Source: Pseudomonas phenolilytica (lineage in GTDB: Bacteria; Pseudomonadota; Gammaproteobacteria; Pseudomonadales; Pseudomonadaceae). Taken from it: DNA of 64,000 bases. The notes beneath the pieces are model-generated. The model was not told the DNA's origin and searched no databases. It saw only the letters and a list, made by a program, of their open reading frames with translations. Of the stretch, positions 1 through 8,869 are shown piece after piece; positions within the stretch are counted from its first letter, which is position 1, and every line of letters begins with the position of its first letter. The stretch spans positions 2,504,001-2,568,000 of the forward strand of contig NZ_CP058908.1 of assembly GCF_021432765.1 (NCBI RefSeq), read 5' to 3'. The position numbers were made by a program, and so were the translations under genes.

Positions 1-203
1 GCCCAGGGACGATTATCGGCGTCCACCGCGCCGACCACCATGAATGGCAACTGCTGGAAGAACTCGCGGTGCTGCTCAGGCATGTAATCGCGGATGACTT
101 GCCGCCCGAGTACGGCCAACCGTTCGGCTACGTTGAAGCGCTCCTGCAGCGCTCTCTCACCGGCATGCCAGGGTGACGCCGGGTGTTCGGGCAGATGATC
201 CAT
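1..203 (-). CDS. PNPOx-family flavin-binding protein, N-terminal part only (runs off window)
   Basis: Reading leftwards from an ATG at 203, the frame stays open to the window edge (67 codons). The N-terminus carries blocks such as PWHAGERALQERF, RQVIRDYMPEQHREFF and PFMVVGAVDA. I recall these from a Pseudomonas family in which a pyridoxamine 5'-phosphate oxidase-like FMN-binding domain is joined to a ferredoxin-reductase-type domain. Only the first part is present, so the downstream domain cannot be confirmed. It lies 50 bp downstream of, and in the same direction as, the glutathione S-transferase gene, and may be co-transcribed with it. Confidence 0.6.
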   Translation of the reverse strand, partial: MDHLPEHPASPWHAGERALQERFNVAERLAVLGRQVIRDYMPEQHREFFQQLPFMVVGAVDADNRPW

Positions 204-253
204 GACTCACGCTCCTCGAAAACTGCCGGAAGGCCCGGCAGTCCGGTACTTAC

Positions 254-880
254 TCAGGCGGCTTGCAAACCTATGACGGTGCGCTGCATGGGTACGAAGC
301 CGGGCAGGGCCTCGATGCGTTGCAGCCAGGCGCGCACATTGGGGTAGGGCTCGAGCGAGACGTTGCCCTCCGGCGCATGAGCGATGTAGCTGTAGTTGGA
401 GACGTCGGCGATGCTCGGTTCGGCGCCGGCCAGGAAGGGGCTGTGGGCCAGTTCGGCGTCCATAACCTTGAGCAGCGTGTGGGCGCGAGCGATGACCTCT
501 TCGGCATTGAATGATGCACCGAACACGGTGATCAGTCGCGCCGCCGCCGGGCCGTAGGCCACCTGGCCGGCGGCCACCGACAACCAGCGCTGGATGCGCG
601 CTTCGGCGAGCGCGTCCTGCGGCTGCCAGCTGTCGCCGCCGTAGCGCTTGGCGAGGTAGACCAGAATCGCGTTGGAGTCGCTGATGAAGGTGCCGTTGTC
701 ATCGATGACCGGCACTTGGCCGAAGGCGTTGATGGCGAGGAACTCGGCAGATTTGTGTTCGCCGTTGGCCAGGTCGACAGACACCAGCTCATAGGGGAGC
801 TGCAGCAGCGAAAGCATCAGTTCGACGCGGTGGGCATGCCCGGAGAGCGGGTGACGGTAGAGTTTGATCGGCTGAGACAT
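254..880 (-). CDS. Glutathione S-transferase family protein
   Basis: This 208-residue protein has the two-domain cytosolic GST layout. A thioredoxin-like N-terminal domain (about residues 1-80) opens with [16 protein letters not shown] and includes the conserved cis-proline region GQVPVIDD and the glutathione-contacting [10 protein letters not shown]. An all-helical C-terminal domain follows, with the N-capping motif [11 protein letters not shown]. The expected activity is glutathione conjugation or a glutathione-dependent thiol reaction in the cytoplasm; the substrate is unknown. It does not carry the SSxxxR-type N-terminus of maleylacetoacetate isomerase, so it is not an obvious replacement for hmgC, which is missing from the hmg unit at 5.4-8.1 kb. 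Two LysR genes lie upstream in the same direction. Confidence 0.85.
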   Translation of the reverse strand: MSQPIKLYRHPLSGHAHRVELMLSLLQLPYELVSVDLANGEHKSAEFLAINAFGQVPVIDDNGTFISDSNAILVYLAKRYGGDSWQPQDALAEARIQRWLSVAAGQVAYGPAAARLITVFGASFNAEEVIARAHTLLKVMDAELAHSPFLAGAEPSIADVSNYSYIAHAPEGNVSLEPYPNVRAWLQRIEALPGFVPMQRTVIGLQAA

Positions 881-1045
881 GGTGCTGGCTCCGCAATGGA
901 TTCAAAGGGGGTGGCGCAGCGGCAATCCTGCGCTGGCGGAGCCATGCTGCGCCCTCGCCGGGTTGAGCAGAATCACCATGCGGCGCAATCCATAATTTCG
1001 TTTTCTGGAATAACGCCAGGCGCGGCGCGGCGGAAGAACGCTCGG

Positions 1046-1951
1046 TCAGCGCGCTTGGAAGGCGGGATGGGCGCGAAGCTGCGGCGCCGCGAAGTCGATA
1101 AAGGTCCGCACGCGTGCCTCGGCGCGGCGGCCATGGCGGTAGATCAGCTGCACCGGTACGTCGGGACCGGCAAACGCGCTCAGTACCGGCTCCAGCAGGC
1201 CACGCCGCAGTTCGTCGTGGGCTTCGTAACTCATGCAGCGAATCAACCCCAGCCCCAGGGTGGCCGCATGGATGGCCGCCCGCTGGGTGGTGCAGGTGAG
1301 GGCCGGCGTGGGTTTTACCGAGCGGATGGAACGGCCACAGCGGAAATGCCAGTGCGCGTCGTAGCCCGCCGCATTCGTGGCCACCGCGCGATGTGCTTTG
1401 AGGTCTTCGGGCGTCGACGGTCGACCCCATTTGCCGAGATAGGCGGGTGAGGCGCAGACAATCGGCCTGACGGCGCCCAGCGGCACGGCGAACTCCGATG
1501 AGTTGGGTAACTGGCCGAGAACCAGCGCTATATCGATGCCTTCCTTGAGCAGCTTGGGTACGCCTTCGCAGGAGCGAATATCCAGCCGCACGTCAGGAAA
1601 GGCGTTCAGGTAGGCCACGGCGATGGGTGTGAATACCTGCAGATCCATCAGCAGCGGCAAGGCCACCGTCAACTGCCCGTCGGGGCTGGCATGCATGCCG
1701 GCGGCGGAGCGCTCGGCCTGCGCCGTTTGCTCCAGGACGAGCCGGCAGCTTTGTGCGAACTGCTCGCCAGCAGGGCTCAGCGCGACGCCGCGCGGTCCGC
1801 GCATCAGCAGGCTGGTCTGCAGGCGCGCCTCCAGCGCGGCAATGGTGCGCATGACGGTCGCCGGCGACTGTCCCAGCTGGCGCGCCGCGGCGGCCAGGCT
1901 GCCAGCCTGTGCCACGGCCGCGAAGGTCTGTACCTGGCGATATCGACTCAC
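1046..1951 (-). CDS. LysR-family transcriptional regulator (downstream member of a pair)
   Basis: This is a LysR-type regulator of about 301 residues. The N-terminal winged helix-turn-helix covers roughly residues 1-60 (VQTFAAVAQAGSLAAAARQLG, then SPATVMRTIAALEARL), followed by a periplasmic-binding-protein-like effector domain (VRPIVCASPAYLGKWG, LGLGLIRCMSY). I chose the GTG at 1951 because it starts two bases after the stop of the upstream LysR gene and gives a normal LysR N-terminus; the open frame extends further upstream only through unrelated sequence. It is probably translationally coupled to its neighbour and lies upstream of the GST gene, a plausible but unproven target. The effector is unknown. 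Confidence 0.85.
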   Translation of the reverse strand: MSRYRQVQTFAAVAQAGSLAAAARQLGQSPATVMRTIAALEARLQTSLLMRGPRGVALSPAGEQFAQSCRLVLEQTAQAERSAAGMHASPDGQLTVALPLLMDLQVFTPIAVAYLNAFPDVRLDIRSCEGVPKLLKEGIDIALVLGQLPNSSEFAVPLGAVRPIVCASPAYLGKWGRPSTPEDLKAHRAVATNAAGYDAHWHFRCGRSIRSVKPTPALTCTTQRAAIHAATLGLGLIRCMSYEAHDELRRGLLEPVLSAFAGPDVPVQLIYRHGRRAEARVRTFIDFAAPQLRAHPAFQAR

Positions 1952-1953
1952 GG

Positions 1954-2874
1954 TCAGGTTACCGGCATGGCCTGCAGTGCCGGGTCGGCGAGGAATCGGC
2001 TGGCGCAGTGATCGACGAAGGTACGCACCTTGGCGGGAACCCGGTTCCCTCCCTGATACAGCACATGCACCGGCAGCGCCGGGGTCTGGAATGCCTCGAG
2101 GACGATCTCCAACTCGCCCTTGGCCACCCACTCGGCGGCCTGGTAGGACAGCACCCGCGTGAGTCCCCAGCCCAGGCGCGCCGCATTGATCGCCGCCTGA
2201 TTGGAGCTGACCGTCAGGCGCGGTTCGGGATGCAGGGCGATGGCACGGTCGCCGACCCTGAACTGCCAGTCGGTGAGCAGGGTGCTGGTCGACGACATCA
2301 CCGTCGGCAGCGTCAGCACGTCCTCCGGTTGTCGCGGTCGGCCGACGTGTTCGAGAAAGCCTGGCGAGGCGCATATCACCGGCCGGATATGCCCGACCTT
2401 GATGGCTTGCAGGTTGCTCTGCGGCAGTTCGCCGATACGGACGGCGACATCCACGCCCTCATCGACCATGTTCACCACGCGATCCACCAGTACGGTGTTG
2501 AGCGTCACCTCGGGCTGAGCCGCCAGGTACTCGGTGATCAGCGGTATGAGGAACAGCTCGCCAAACATCACCGGCGCCGTCACCGTCAGGTTGCCGCGGA
2601 CGCGAACCGCGCTGCCGGCCGCCAGCTCTTCGGCTTCTTCGAGGTCGAGCAGGATGCGCTTGCAGTCTTCGACATAACGCCGGCCCGCTTCGGTCAGGCG
2701 CAGGCTGCGCGTACTACGTGCCAGCAGCAGGGTGCCCAGGCGGTTTTCCAGGCCGGCGATCACCCGCGTCACGCTTGGCGGCGACATGCCCAGCAGCCGG
2801 GCGCCGCCGGCGAAGCTGGCCGCCTCCGCAACCGCGACCAACACCTTCATTTCCTGAAACCTGTCCACGTTCAC
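1954..2874 (-). CDS. LysR-family transcriptional regulator (upstream member of a pair)
   Basis: This 306-residue LysR regulator has an N-terminal helix-turn-helix (MKVLVAVAEAASFAGGARLLG, SPPSVTRVIAGLENRLG) and a C-terminal substrate-binding domain ending in LYQGGNRVPAKVRTFVDH. That ending places it in the large CrgA/DsdC-like subgroup common in pseudomonads. It is separated by two bases from the second LysR gene, and both read towards the GST. It is divergent from the diguanylate cyclase gene across about 173 bp, where its autoregulatory site would be expected. The ligand is unknown. The two regulators share the subgroup layout (HIRPVICASPGF here, AVRPIVCASPAY in the other), suggesting an old tandem duplication. 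Confidence 0.87.
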   Translation of the reverse strand: MNVDRFQEMKVLVAVAEAASFAGGARLLGMSPPSVTRVIAGLENRLGTLLLARSTRSLRLTEAGRRYVEDCKRILLDLEEAEELAAGSAVRVRGNLTVTAPVMFGELFLIPLITEYLAAQPEVTLNTVLVDRVVNMVDEGVDVAVRIGELPQSNLQAIKVGHIRPVICASPGFLEHVGRPRQPEDVLTLPTVMSSTSTLLTDWQFRVGDRAIALHPEPRLTVSSNQAAINAARLGWGLTRVLSYQAAEWVAKGELEIVLEAFQTPALPVHVLYQGGNRVPAKVRTFVDHCASRFLADPALQAMPVT

Positions 2875-3047
2875 CGCCAGCTTGCAGAGTTGAGCCGACC
2901 ACAGGGTAGCGGCTGACGGGCGCCTCGCACACCGCCTCCTTCAATGATGGCCATTGCACATTATTTTGTGGCCGGCCGAGGTCGTCGCGCGTCGTAGAGT
3001 CACGAGAATGCCTGCCATGTGGGGCGTGGCGCGAGCGGAGCAAAGCG

Positions 3048-4535
3048 TTGAAAGACAGAGCAGCCGGGTTTCTAGCATCGACCATGCTGCTGCTTGCGCT
3101 GGTGCCGATGTGGGCGTTCGTGCTGGGCGAGATCCGGCATGAGCGTGCGTTGGCCGGAGCGGCCGCGCGCAAGGATGCGATGAACCTGGCGACTGCCTTC
3201 GAGGCGCATGTGCGCAGCACCATCCGCTTGATGGATATCGTGCTGCTGGATATGCGCGAGGACGTGCTCGAACAGCCGGACGACTTTCAGAATCACGTGA
3301 AGGAGGAGCTGCAAGCCTATGGCAGCTTCGTCTCGCAGTTGGGCGTGATCGATGCAAGCGGCCAACTGGTGTTTTCCAATCTCGCGCCGATCAGCAAGCC
3401 GATCGACCTCAGCGATCGCGAGCACTTTCGCGTACACCGCGACAATCCGCAGGCCGATCGGCTGTTCATCAGCAAACCGGTGCTCGGGCGGCTGTCGCAT
3501 CGGTGGTCGATCCAGTTCACCCGGCCGATCTTCGATGGCGGGAAATTCGCCGGTGTGCTGGTGCTGTCCGTGCCGGCCGATCTGTTTTCCGACTATTTCC
3601 AGCAGATCGACGTCGGTGCCAATGGCAGCATCGTGCTGCTGGGCACTGACCGCAGCATCCGCGCCATCGCCTCCGGCGCGCCAATCCCCGGACGCTACGG
3701 GCGCTTCAAACTACCCGAGGACAAGCCCTACTTCGTCGATGGCGCGCGGGTTGGCTTCTACGAGGGTGTCAGTTCGCTCGATGGCGAGTACCACCTCGCT
3801 GCCTATCGGCGCCTGGAGGACGAGGGTGTCCTGGTGCTCGTACTGCTGTCGCCGAAGGATTTCATGGCGGCGTTCGAGGAACATCGCAAGCTGCTGATCG
3901 TCTCGGCAAGCATCATTTCCCTGCTGCTACTGGCAGTCGCGCTGCTGATATATGCGTTCAGCCGCCGGCATTTCCGCAATACCGCCAGGCTGCGCGAGGC
4001 CCACGAGCAGATGACGCAGCTGGCCAACACCGACGTGCTCACGGGTGTCAGCAGCCGCCGCTCGTTCTTGGCCGGTTGCGAAGCGGAGCTTTCCCGGGCG
4101 CGGCGGCATGGTGAGGATGTCAGCCTGCTGATGCTCGATATCGATCACTTCAAGCGCATCAATGACACCTACGGTCATCCGATAGGTGATGAAGTGCTCA
4201 CGGCGTTCACGGCGACCTGCTCTCGGGTGCTTCGCGCGCACGACCTGCTCGGCCGGCTCGGCGGTGAGGAGTTCGCCATCGCGTTGCCGAGCACGGATCT
4301 CGAGGGCGCGTTGTCCGTAGCGGAGAAAATTCGGCGTGCAATCGCCGAAGCGCCGATCCCGACCTCGGCCGGCCCGATTCCCCTGACCGTGAGCATCGGC
4401 CTGGTGAGCTCGCCGGCTGGCCGCGACGACCTCCAGCCGTTGTTGGCCAAGGCCGACGGTGCGCTCTACGACGCCAAGCAGAATGGGCGTAACCGCGTCT
4501 GCGCGGCGCGTGAAGGTGGGGTTGCCGGCGCCTAG
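3048..4535 (+). CDS. Membrane diguanylate cyclase with periplasmic Cache-type sensor and GGDEF domain
   Basis: This 495-residue protein should make cyclic di-GMP from two GTP. Transmembrane segment 1 is at about residues 9-29 and segment 2 at about 281-304, enclosing a periplasmic PDC/Cache-like sensor (LSDREHFRVHRDN, FISKPVLGR and WSIQFTRPI are typical). The cytoplasmic GGDEF domain has an intact GGEEF active site at 405-409. It also has an RxxD product-inhibition site (R396-D399), so it is predicted to be active and feedback controlled. The start is a TTG preceded by GGAG (3037-3040); a later ATG would cut into the first membrane segment. The signal sensed is unknown. The gene is divergent from the LysR pair and convergent with hmgR. 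Confidence 0.88.
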   Translation: MKDRAAGFLASTMLLLALVPMWAFVLGEIRHERALAGAAARKDAMNLATAFEAHVRSTIRLMDIVLLDMREDVLEQPDDFQNHVKEELQAYGSFVSQLGVIDASGQLVFSNLAPISKPIDLSDREHFRVHRDNPQADRLFISKPVLGRLSHRWSIQFTRPIFDGGKFAGVLVLSVPADLFSDYFQQIDVGANGSIVLLGTDRSIRAIASGAPIPGRYGRFKLPEDKPYFVDGARVGFYEGVSSLDGEYHLAAYRRLEDEGVLVLVLLSPKDFMAAFEEHRKLLIVSASIISLLLLAVALLIYAFSRRHFRNTARLREAHEQMTQLANTDVLTGVSSRRSFLAGCEAELSRARRHGEDVSLLMLDIDHFKRINDTYGHPIGDEVLTAFTATCSRVLRAHDLLGRLGGEEFAIALPSTDLEGALSVAEKIRRAIAEAPIPTSAGPIPLTVSIGLVSSPAGRDDLQPLLAKADGALYDAKQNGRNRVCAAREGGVAGA

Positions 4536-4587
4536 CCAACATCGCAGGCTGTGCGGCGCAAATGGCCGGCCGCGCGGGGACTTCCCC

Positions 4588-5367
4588 TCAGAACGACGCG
4601 CCCATGCGTTCGCTGATTGCGCGTGCCGTTGCGAGCAGGCGCTGCGCCGCATCGCCATTCACTTCCGCCATGAAGCCTGGCGCCGTACCGACGACGGTGA
4701 TTACCCCCGCCAGGCGCCGGTCGCCGCTGAACAACGGTGCCGACAGTGCATTGACGCCGGCCATCAACAGGCCGTGTACCGCTTGCACGTGGCGGTGCTG
4801 CAGCTCGCTCATCTGTTGCGTCAGAGCCGCGGAGGAGGGTGCCGCTGGCAGCTGCAGTTCCGCTTCGCGTAGCGGCGCTGTTTCCAGGTTCGGCAGGAAG
4901 GCGTTGAACACCAGGCCGGTGGACGAACCCAGCAGCGGCAGCACCGAACCGATCTGGGTGACCAGTGTGACGGCCCGTACCGCCTGCTCGACGTGCACGA
5001 CGGTCGGTCCGCAGTTGCCCCAGACGGCGAGGAAGCAGGTTTCGTTGAGATCATCGCGCAGCTGTGCCAGGTGCGGCGTCGCCAGGCGAACCACATCCAG
5101 CCGCCCGAGCGCGGCCAGCCCGACGAACAGCGCAGCGCGGCCCAGACCATAGTGATTGGTCTGGGCATCCTGCTCGGCGAAACCGCTGGCGATCAACGCC
5201 TGCAGATAACGATGGACTTTGCTGGCCGGCATGCCGACGTGCTCGGCCAGGCGAGACAGCGAGGTCGCCGGCGCGAGTTCGGCCAGCGCGGTGAGGATAT
5301 CGGTGCCGACCTCGGCGGCCTGTACTTTCTGGCGACTGGGCGCGGTGACGGCGTTGCGGTCTGGCAT
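4588..5367 (-). CDS. hmgR: IclR-family repressor of the homogentisate operon
   Basis: This is an IclR-type regulator of about 259 residues. The N-terminal winged helix-turn-helix (ILTALAELAPATSLSRLAEH, MPASKVHRYLQALI) is followed by a GAF-like effector domain (LRDDLNETCFLAVW, GSVLPLLGSSTG, LSAPLFSG). In Pseudomonas putida HmgR represses hmgABC and is released by homogentisate. The assignment here follows from the divergent position next to hmgA and the family match. The ATG at 5367 is the first ATG of the frame; a TTG at 5424 would add 19 residues and overlap the operator palindrome, so I reject it. The shared 98-bp intergenic region suggests autoregulation together with hmgA. Confidence 0.87.
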   Translation of the reverse strand: MPDRNAVTAPSRQKVQAAEVGTDILTALAELAPATSLSRLAEHVGMPASKVHRYLQALIASGFAEQDAQTNHYGLGRAALFVGLAALGRLDVVRLATPHLAQLRDDLNETCFLAVWGNCGPTVVHVEQAVRAVTLVTQIGSVLPLLGSSTGLVFNAFLPNLETAPLREAELQLPAAPSSAALTQQMSELQHRHVQAVHGLLMAGVNALSAPLFSGDRRLAGVITVVGTAPGFMAEVNGDAAQRLLATARAISERMGASF

Positions 5368-5403
5368 GCGAGGCGGTCCGGTGGCAAAGGCGCTGTTTAT
5401 AGC

Positions 5404-5449
5404 TTGACGTCGTGGGGAGTTCAAATTACGTTTTGCGTAATCTAATTAC
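5404..5449. promoter_or_regulatory. hmgR/hmgA intergenic control region with 17-bp palindrome
   Basis: A perfect inverted repeat ATTACG-TTTTG-CGTAAT lies at 5425-5441. Its right arm overlaps a second repeat, GTAAT-CTA-ATTAC, at 5437-5449. A TTGACG at 5404-5409, 17 bases from TACGTT at 5427-5432, is a possible hmgA promoter whose -10 would be covered by the palindrome, consistent with repression. The P. putida HmgR site is described as a 17-bp palindrome; I recall the length but not the exact sequence. No binding data are available here. Confidence 0.6.
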
Positions 5450-5465
5450 AAAAAAAGAGGTTGCC

Positions 5466-6770
5466 ATGCGATCCCAGCCACAATCTGCAGCGCCTGCCGG
5501 CTATCTGTCCGGTTTCGGCAATCAATTCAGCAGCGAAGCCCTGCCCGGCGCGTTGCCGATCGGGCAGAACTCGCCGCAGAAGGTGCCCTACCGGCTCTAC
5601 ACGGAGCTGTTGTCTGGCACCGCCTTCACCGTGCCACGCAGCGAAGCGCGCAGGACGTGGCTGTACCGCATGCGTCCGTCCGCCGCCCACGGTCCTTACC
5701 AACGCCTGGAACGACAGCTGGATGCCGGGTTGGGGGCGATCACGCCCAATCGCCTGCGCTGGAATCCGCAGCCCATTCCGGCCGTGCCAACCGATTTTCT
5801 CGACGGTCTGTCGTGCCTGGCGGCAAACGCCGAGGCCGATCAAACGAGCGGTGCGAGCCTGTATTGCTATGTGGCCAACCGCTCGATGCAGCGCGTGTTC
5901 TTCGATGCCGACGGCGAGTTGCTGATCGTCCCGCAGCAGGGGGCGCTGCGGCTGGTCACCGAGCTCGGCGTGCTCGACGTCGCGCCGCTGGAAATCGCCG
6001 TGATTCCGCGCGGGATGCGTGTGCGTATCGAATTGCTGGACGCGTCGGCGCGCGGCTATGTCTGCGAGAACCATGGCTGCGCGTTGCGCCTGCCGGAGCT
6101 CGGACCGATCGGCAGCAACGGTCTGGCCAATCCGCGCGACTTCCTCGCGCCCGTGGCGTGCTACGAGGAGCATGACGGGCCGGTTCAGCTGGTGCAGAAG
6201 TTTCTCGGCGAATTCTGGATGACCGAACTGGATCACTCGCCGCTAGACGTGGTCGCCTGGCATGGCAACAACGTGCCTTACAAATACGATCTGCGGCGTT
6301 TCAATACGATTGGCACGGTCAGCTTCGATCATCCCGATCCGTCGATCTTCACCGTGCTGACCTCGCCGAGCGCCGTTGCGGGCATGGCCAATATCGACTT
6401 CGTGATCTTCCCGCCGCGCTGGATGGTCGCCGAGCACACCTTCCGTCCGCCGTGGTTCCATCGCAACCTGATGAACGAATTCATGGGCCTGATCGACGGC
6501 GCCTACGACGCCAAGGCCGATGGCTTCCTGCCCGGCGGCGCCTCGCTGCACAACTGCATGAGCGCGCACGGGCCGGATCGCACCTCTACGGAACAGGCGA
6601 TCAATGCGGCACTCGAACCCCACAAGATCGATAACACCCTGGCGTTCATGTTCGAGACCGGTCAGGTACTGCGGCCCACGCGCCAGGCGCTGCAAAGCCC
6701 GCAGCTGCAGGCCGACTACGACAGCTGCTGGGCCGGCCTGGATAAAACTTTCGACATGCAGGGGAAATGA
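5466..6770 (+). CDS. hmgA: Homogentisate 1,2-dioxygenase
   Basis: This 434-residue non-haem iron dioxygenase opens the ring of homogentisate to maleylacetoacetate in tyrosine and phenylalanine breakdown. The family signature is complete: the N-terminal [19 protein letters not shown], and the C-terminal iron-binding region with PPWFHRN, MNEFMG and [11 protein letters not shown] providing the expected His-Glu-His ligands. The length matches pseudomonad HmgA (about 433). The ATG at 5466 has an AGAGG ribosome site at 5456-5460; the longer upstream frame would run through the operator. It is followed one base later by the fumarylacetoacetase gene, so the two form an operon. Loss of this enzyme typically gives brown pyomelanin-producing colonies. 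Confidence 0.96.
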   Translation: MRSQPQSAAPAGYLSGFGNQFSSEALPGALPIGQNSPQKVPYRLYTELLSGTAFTVPRSEARRTWLYRMRPSAAHGPYQRLERQLDAGLGAITPNRLRWNPQPIPAVPTDFLDGLSCLAANAEADQTSGASLYCYVANRSMQRVFFDADGELLIVPQQGALRLVTELGVLDVAPLEIAVIPRGMRVRIELLDASARGYVCENHGCALRLPELGPIGSNGLANPRDFLAPVACYEEHDGPVQLVQKFLGEFWMTELDHSPLDVVAWHGNNVPYKYDLRRFNTIGTVSFDHPDPSIFTVLTSPSAVAGMANIDFVIFPPRWMVAEHTFRPPWFHRNLMNEFMGLIDGAYDAKADGFLPGGASLHNCMSAHGPDRTSTEQAINAALEPHKIDNTLAFMFETGQVLRPTRQALQSPQLQADYDSCWAGLDKTFDMQGK

Positions 6771-6771
6771 C

Positions 6772-8091
6772 ATGAGCGCACAGACAGAGCTACGCAGCTG
6801 GGTCGAATCGGCCAACGGCCACCCGGACTTTCCACTCGCGAACCTGCCGTTGGGTGTGTTCAGCCAGGGCGGCGACGAGCCGCGCGGTGGCGTGGCCATC
6901 GGTGATTACATCTTCGATCTGGCCGCGGCCTGCGATGCGGGACTGTTCGCGGGAGCGGCACTGGAGGCGGCGCGGAGCGCGGCGGGCAGCAGCCTCAATG
7001 CGTTCTTCGCGCGCGGTGCCTCGGCGCGCATGGCATTGCGCACCGGTTTGTGCGAGTTGCTTGGTGAGCACAGCGCGCAACGTACGCGACTGCAGGCGAT
7101 GGGCGAGACGTTGCTCAAGCCCATGAGCCAGTGCCGATTGCACTTGCCGGCGAGAGTCGGCGACTACACCGATTTCTACGTGGGCATTCATCACGCCAAC
7201 AACGTCGGCAAACTGTTCCGTCCGGACAATCCGTTGCTGCCGAACTACAAGTACGTGCCCATCGGCTATCACGGGCGCGCGTCGACCATTGACGTATCGG
7301 GAGCGCCCGTTCGGCGGCCCAACGGCCAGACCCTGCCGGCGGGCGCGAGCGAGCCCGTCTTCGGCGCGAGCAAGCGGCTCGACTACGAGCTGGAGCTGGG
7401 AATCTGGATCGGACCGGGTAATGCGCGTGGCGAGGCGATTCCGATCGGCGAAGCGGCCGCGCACGTGGCGGGCTTCTGCCTGCTGAACGACTGGTCGGCG
7501 CGCGATCTGCAGGCCTGGGAATATCAGCCGCTGGGGCCGTTCCTGTCCAAGAGCTTCGCCACCAGCGTGTCGCCGTGGGTGGTGCTGCCGGAGGCGCTGG
7601 CGCCGTTCCGCTGCGCACAACCGCCGCGCCCGGCCGGCGACCCGCAACCGCTGCCTTATCTGTTCGATGAGCAGGACCAGCAACTGGGCGCGCTGGACAT
7701 CGAGCTCGAGGTGCTGCTGCTCACCGAGGCCATGCGCGCGCAGGGCCTGCCAGCCCAGCGCATTGCCCTGAGCAGCACGCAGAACATGTACTGGACCGTG
7801 GCGCAGATGGTCGCGCACCACAGCGTCAATGGCTGCAGCCTGCAGCCGGGTGACCTGTTCGGTTCCGGCACGCTGTCGGGGCCGAGCGCCGACAGCTGTG
7901 GCAGCCTGCTGGAAGTCACCGAAGGCGGCAAACGTGCGCTGGAGCTGCCCAGTGGCGAGACGCGTACCTTCCTCGAAGACGGCGACGAGATCATCCTCAA
8001 GGCGCGCTGCCGCCGCGAGGGATATCCATCGATCGGCTTCGGCGAATGCCGTGGGCGCGTGCTGCCGGCGAGCGCGGCGGCAGCGCGCTAG
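6772..8091 (+). CDS. hmgB: Fumarylacetoacetase
   Basis: This 439-residue enzyme hydrolyses fumarylacetoacetate to fumarate and acetoacetate, the last step of homogentisate catabolism. The FAH-family catalytic and metal-binding blocks are all visible: YTDFYVGIHHANNVG, VPIGYHGRAS, DYELELGIWIG, LLNDWSARDLQAWEY and LGPFLSKSFATS. The start ATG follows the hmgA stop by one base, indicating translational coupling. In P. putida the third gene hmgC (maleylacetoacetate isomerase) follows, but here the next gene is on the opposite strand. The isomerisation step must therefore be encoded elsewhere or be non-enzymatic or glutathione-assisted. Confidence 0.95.
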   Translation: MSAQTELRSWVESANGHPDFPLANLPLGVFSQGGDEPRGGVAIGDYIFDLAAACDAGLFAGAALEAARSAAGSSLNAFFARGASARMALRTGLCELLGEHSAQRTRLQAMGETLLKPMSQCRLHLPARVGDYTDFYVGIHHANNVGKLFRPDNPLLPNYKYVPIGYHGRASTIDVSGAPVRRPNGQTLPAGASEPVFGASKRLDYELELGIWIGPGNARGEAIPIGEAAAHVAGFCLLNDWSARDLQAWEYQPLGPFLSKSFATSVSPWVVLPEALAPFRCAQPPRPAGDPQPLPYLFDEQDQQLGALDIELEVLLLTEAMRAQGLPAQRIALSSTQNMYWTVAQMVAHHSVNGCSLQPGDLFGSGTLSGPSADSCGSLLEVTEGGKRALELPSGETRTFLEDGDEIILKARCRREGYPSIGFGECRGRVLPASAAAAR

Positions 8092-8176
8092 ATCAGCGAG
8101 GCAAGGGGCGGGGCGATGAACCTGCCGAGTCAGCAGCCCGTGCCTCGCGTGCAATGAGAGGCGCGGGGCGCTGGTA

Positions 8177-8869
8177 TCAGAACCAGCGGTCGTTGCGTTT
8201 ACGCCCGCGCGTCATCGCCGGCAGGATCAGGCCCAGCAACAGGCCGGCACCGGCGATGCTGCCGCCGTAGACCATGTAGCGCATTAGCACCTGCTTGTTC
8301 TCATCGCCCAGCCGCGCCTGTGCTTCGCGCAGCTCGGACTGGCTCTGGCTCAGCGCGCTGTCGAGTTGCTGGCGGCGCGCCTCCAGCTCATCGATCAGCG
8401 TCTTGCGCGCATCCAGCGTCTCCTGCATTCCCTGCACGCGGGCCTTCCAGTTGTCATCGATGGTGCGCAACTGTTCATCCAGCTCGGCTACGCGCTGTTC
8501 CAGCTGCGGTACCCGTTCGGCGTGGCCAGGCACGTTTTGCAACTCGCGGGTGGGAATCCACACGGTGTCGCCATTCTCGCTGCGGACCTGGCTGAAATCG
8601 CCCTTGCTGGTGATCAACTCCACCGGCTGCCCCGACTGCAGCGTGCCAACGATGCGATACCCCTCGGTCGGACCGCTGCGCACATAGGTGCTCAGCGTGT
8701 CGCTCACCCAGCGCTGCGAGTCGCTGGCTTGCTGTGCGTGTGCCGGTGCGCTGGCAAACCAGGCCCCGAAGATGAAAACACCCAGGGTGCGATATAGGGG
8801 CAGGCGCGCAGTGCGCGCTCGAAGGGATACAGAACGGTAACGAGATATGAGCATGCAGGCGTTCAACAT
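8177..8869 (-). CDS. SH3-domain (TIGR04211/YgiM-type) membrane protein
   Basis: This is a protein of about 230 residues with a signal peptide or N-terminal membrane segment (LGVFIFGAWFASAPAHAQQ). A bacterial SH3b domain follows (WVSDTLSTYVRSGPTEGYRIVGTL, QVRSENGDTVWIPTREL), then a long coiled coil (about residues 110-190) and a C-terminal membrane anchor (MVYGGSIAGAGLLLGLILPAM) with a basic cytoplasmic tail. This order matches the YgiM/TIGR04211 family, a periplasmic SH3 domain on a coiled-coil stalk; the function is not settled. Two starts are possible (ATG 8869 or 8854), and neither has a strong ribosome site. It converges with the hmgAB operon. Confidence 0.8.
   Translation of the reverse strand: MLNACMLISRYRSVSLRARTARLPLYRTLGVFIFGAWFASAPAHAQQASDSQRWVSDTLSTYVRSGPTEGYRIVGTLQSGQPVELITSKGDFSQVRSENGDTVWIPTRELQNVPGHAERVPQLEQRVAELDEQLRTIDDNWKARVQGMQETLDARKTLIDELEARRQQLDSALSQSQSELREAQARLGDENKQVLMRYMVYGGSIAGAGLLLGLILPAMTRGRKRNDRWF

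Noticed and set aside
254..880. GST gene as the missing maleylacetoacetate isomerase
   Set aside because: The N-terminal catalytic region lacks the SSxxxR-type pattern of MaiA, and it is 4.5 kb away in a different unit.
5368..5424. Upstream TTG start for hmgR adding 19 residues
   Set aside because: It would put the operator palindrome at the start codon and adds an unconserved low-complexity N-terminus. The first ATG at 5367 gives a normal IclR start.
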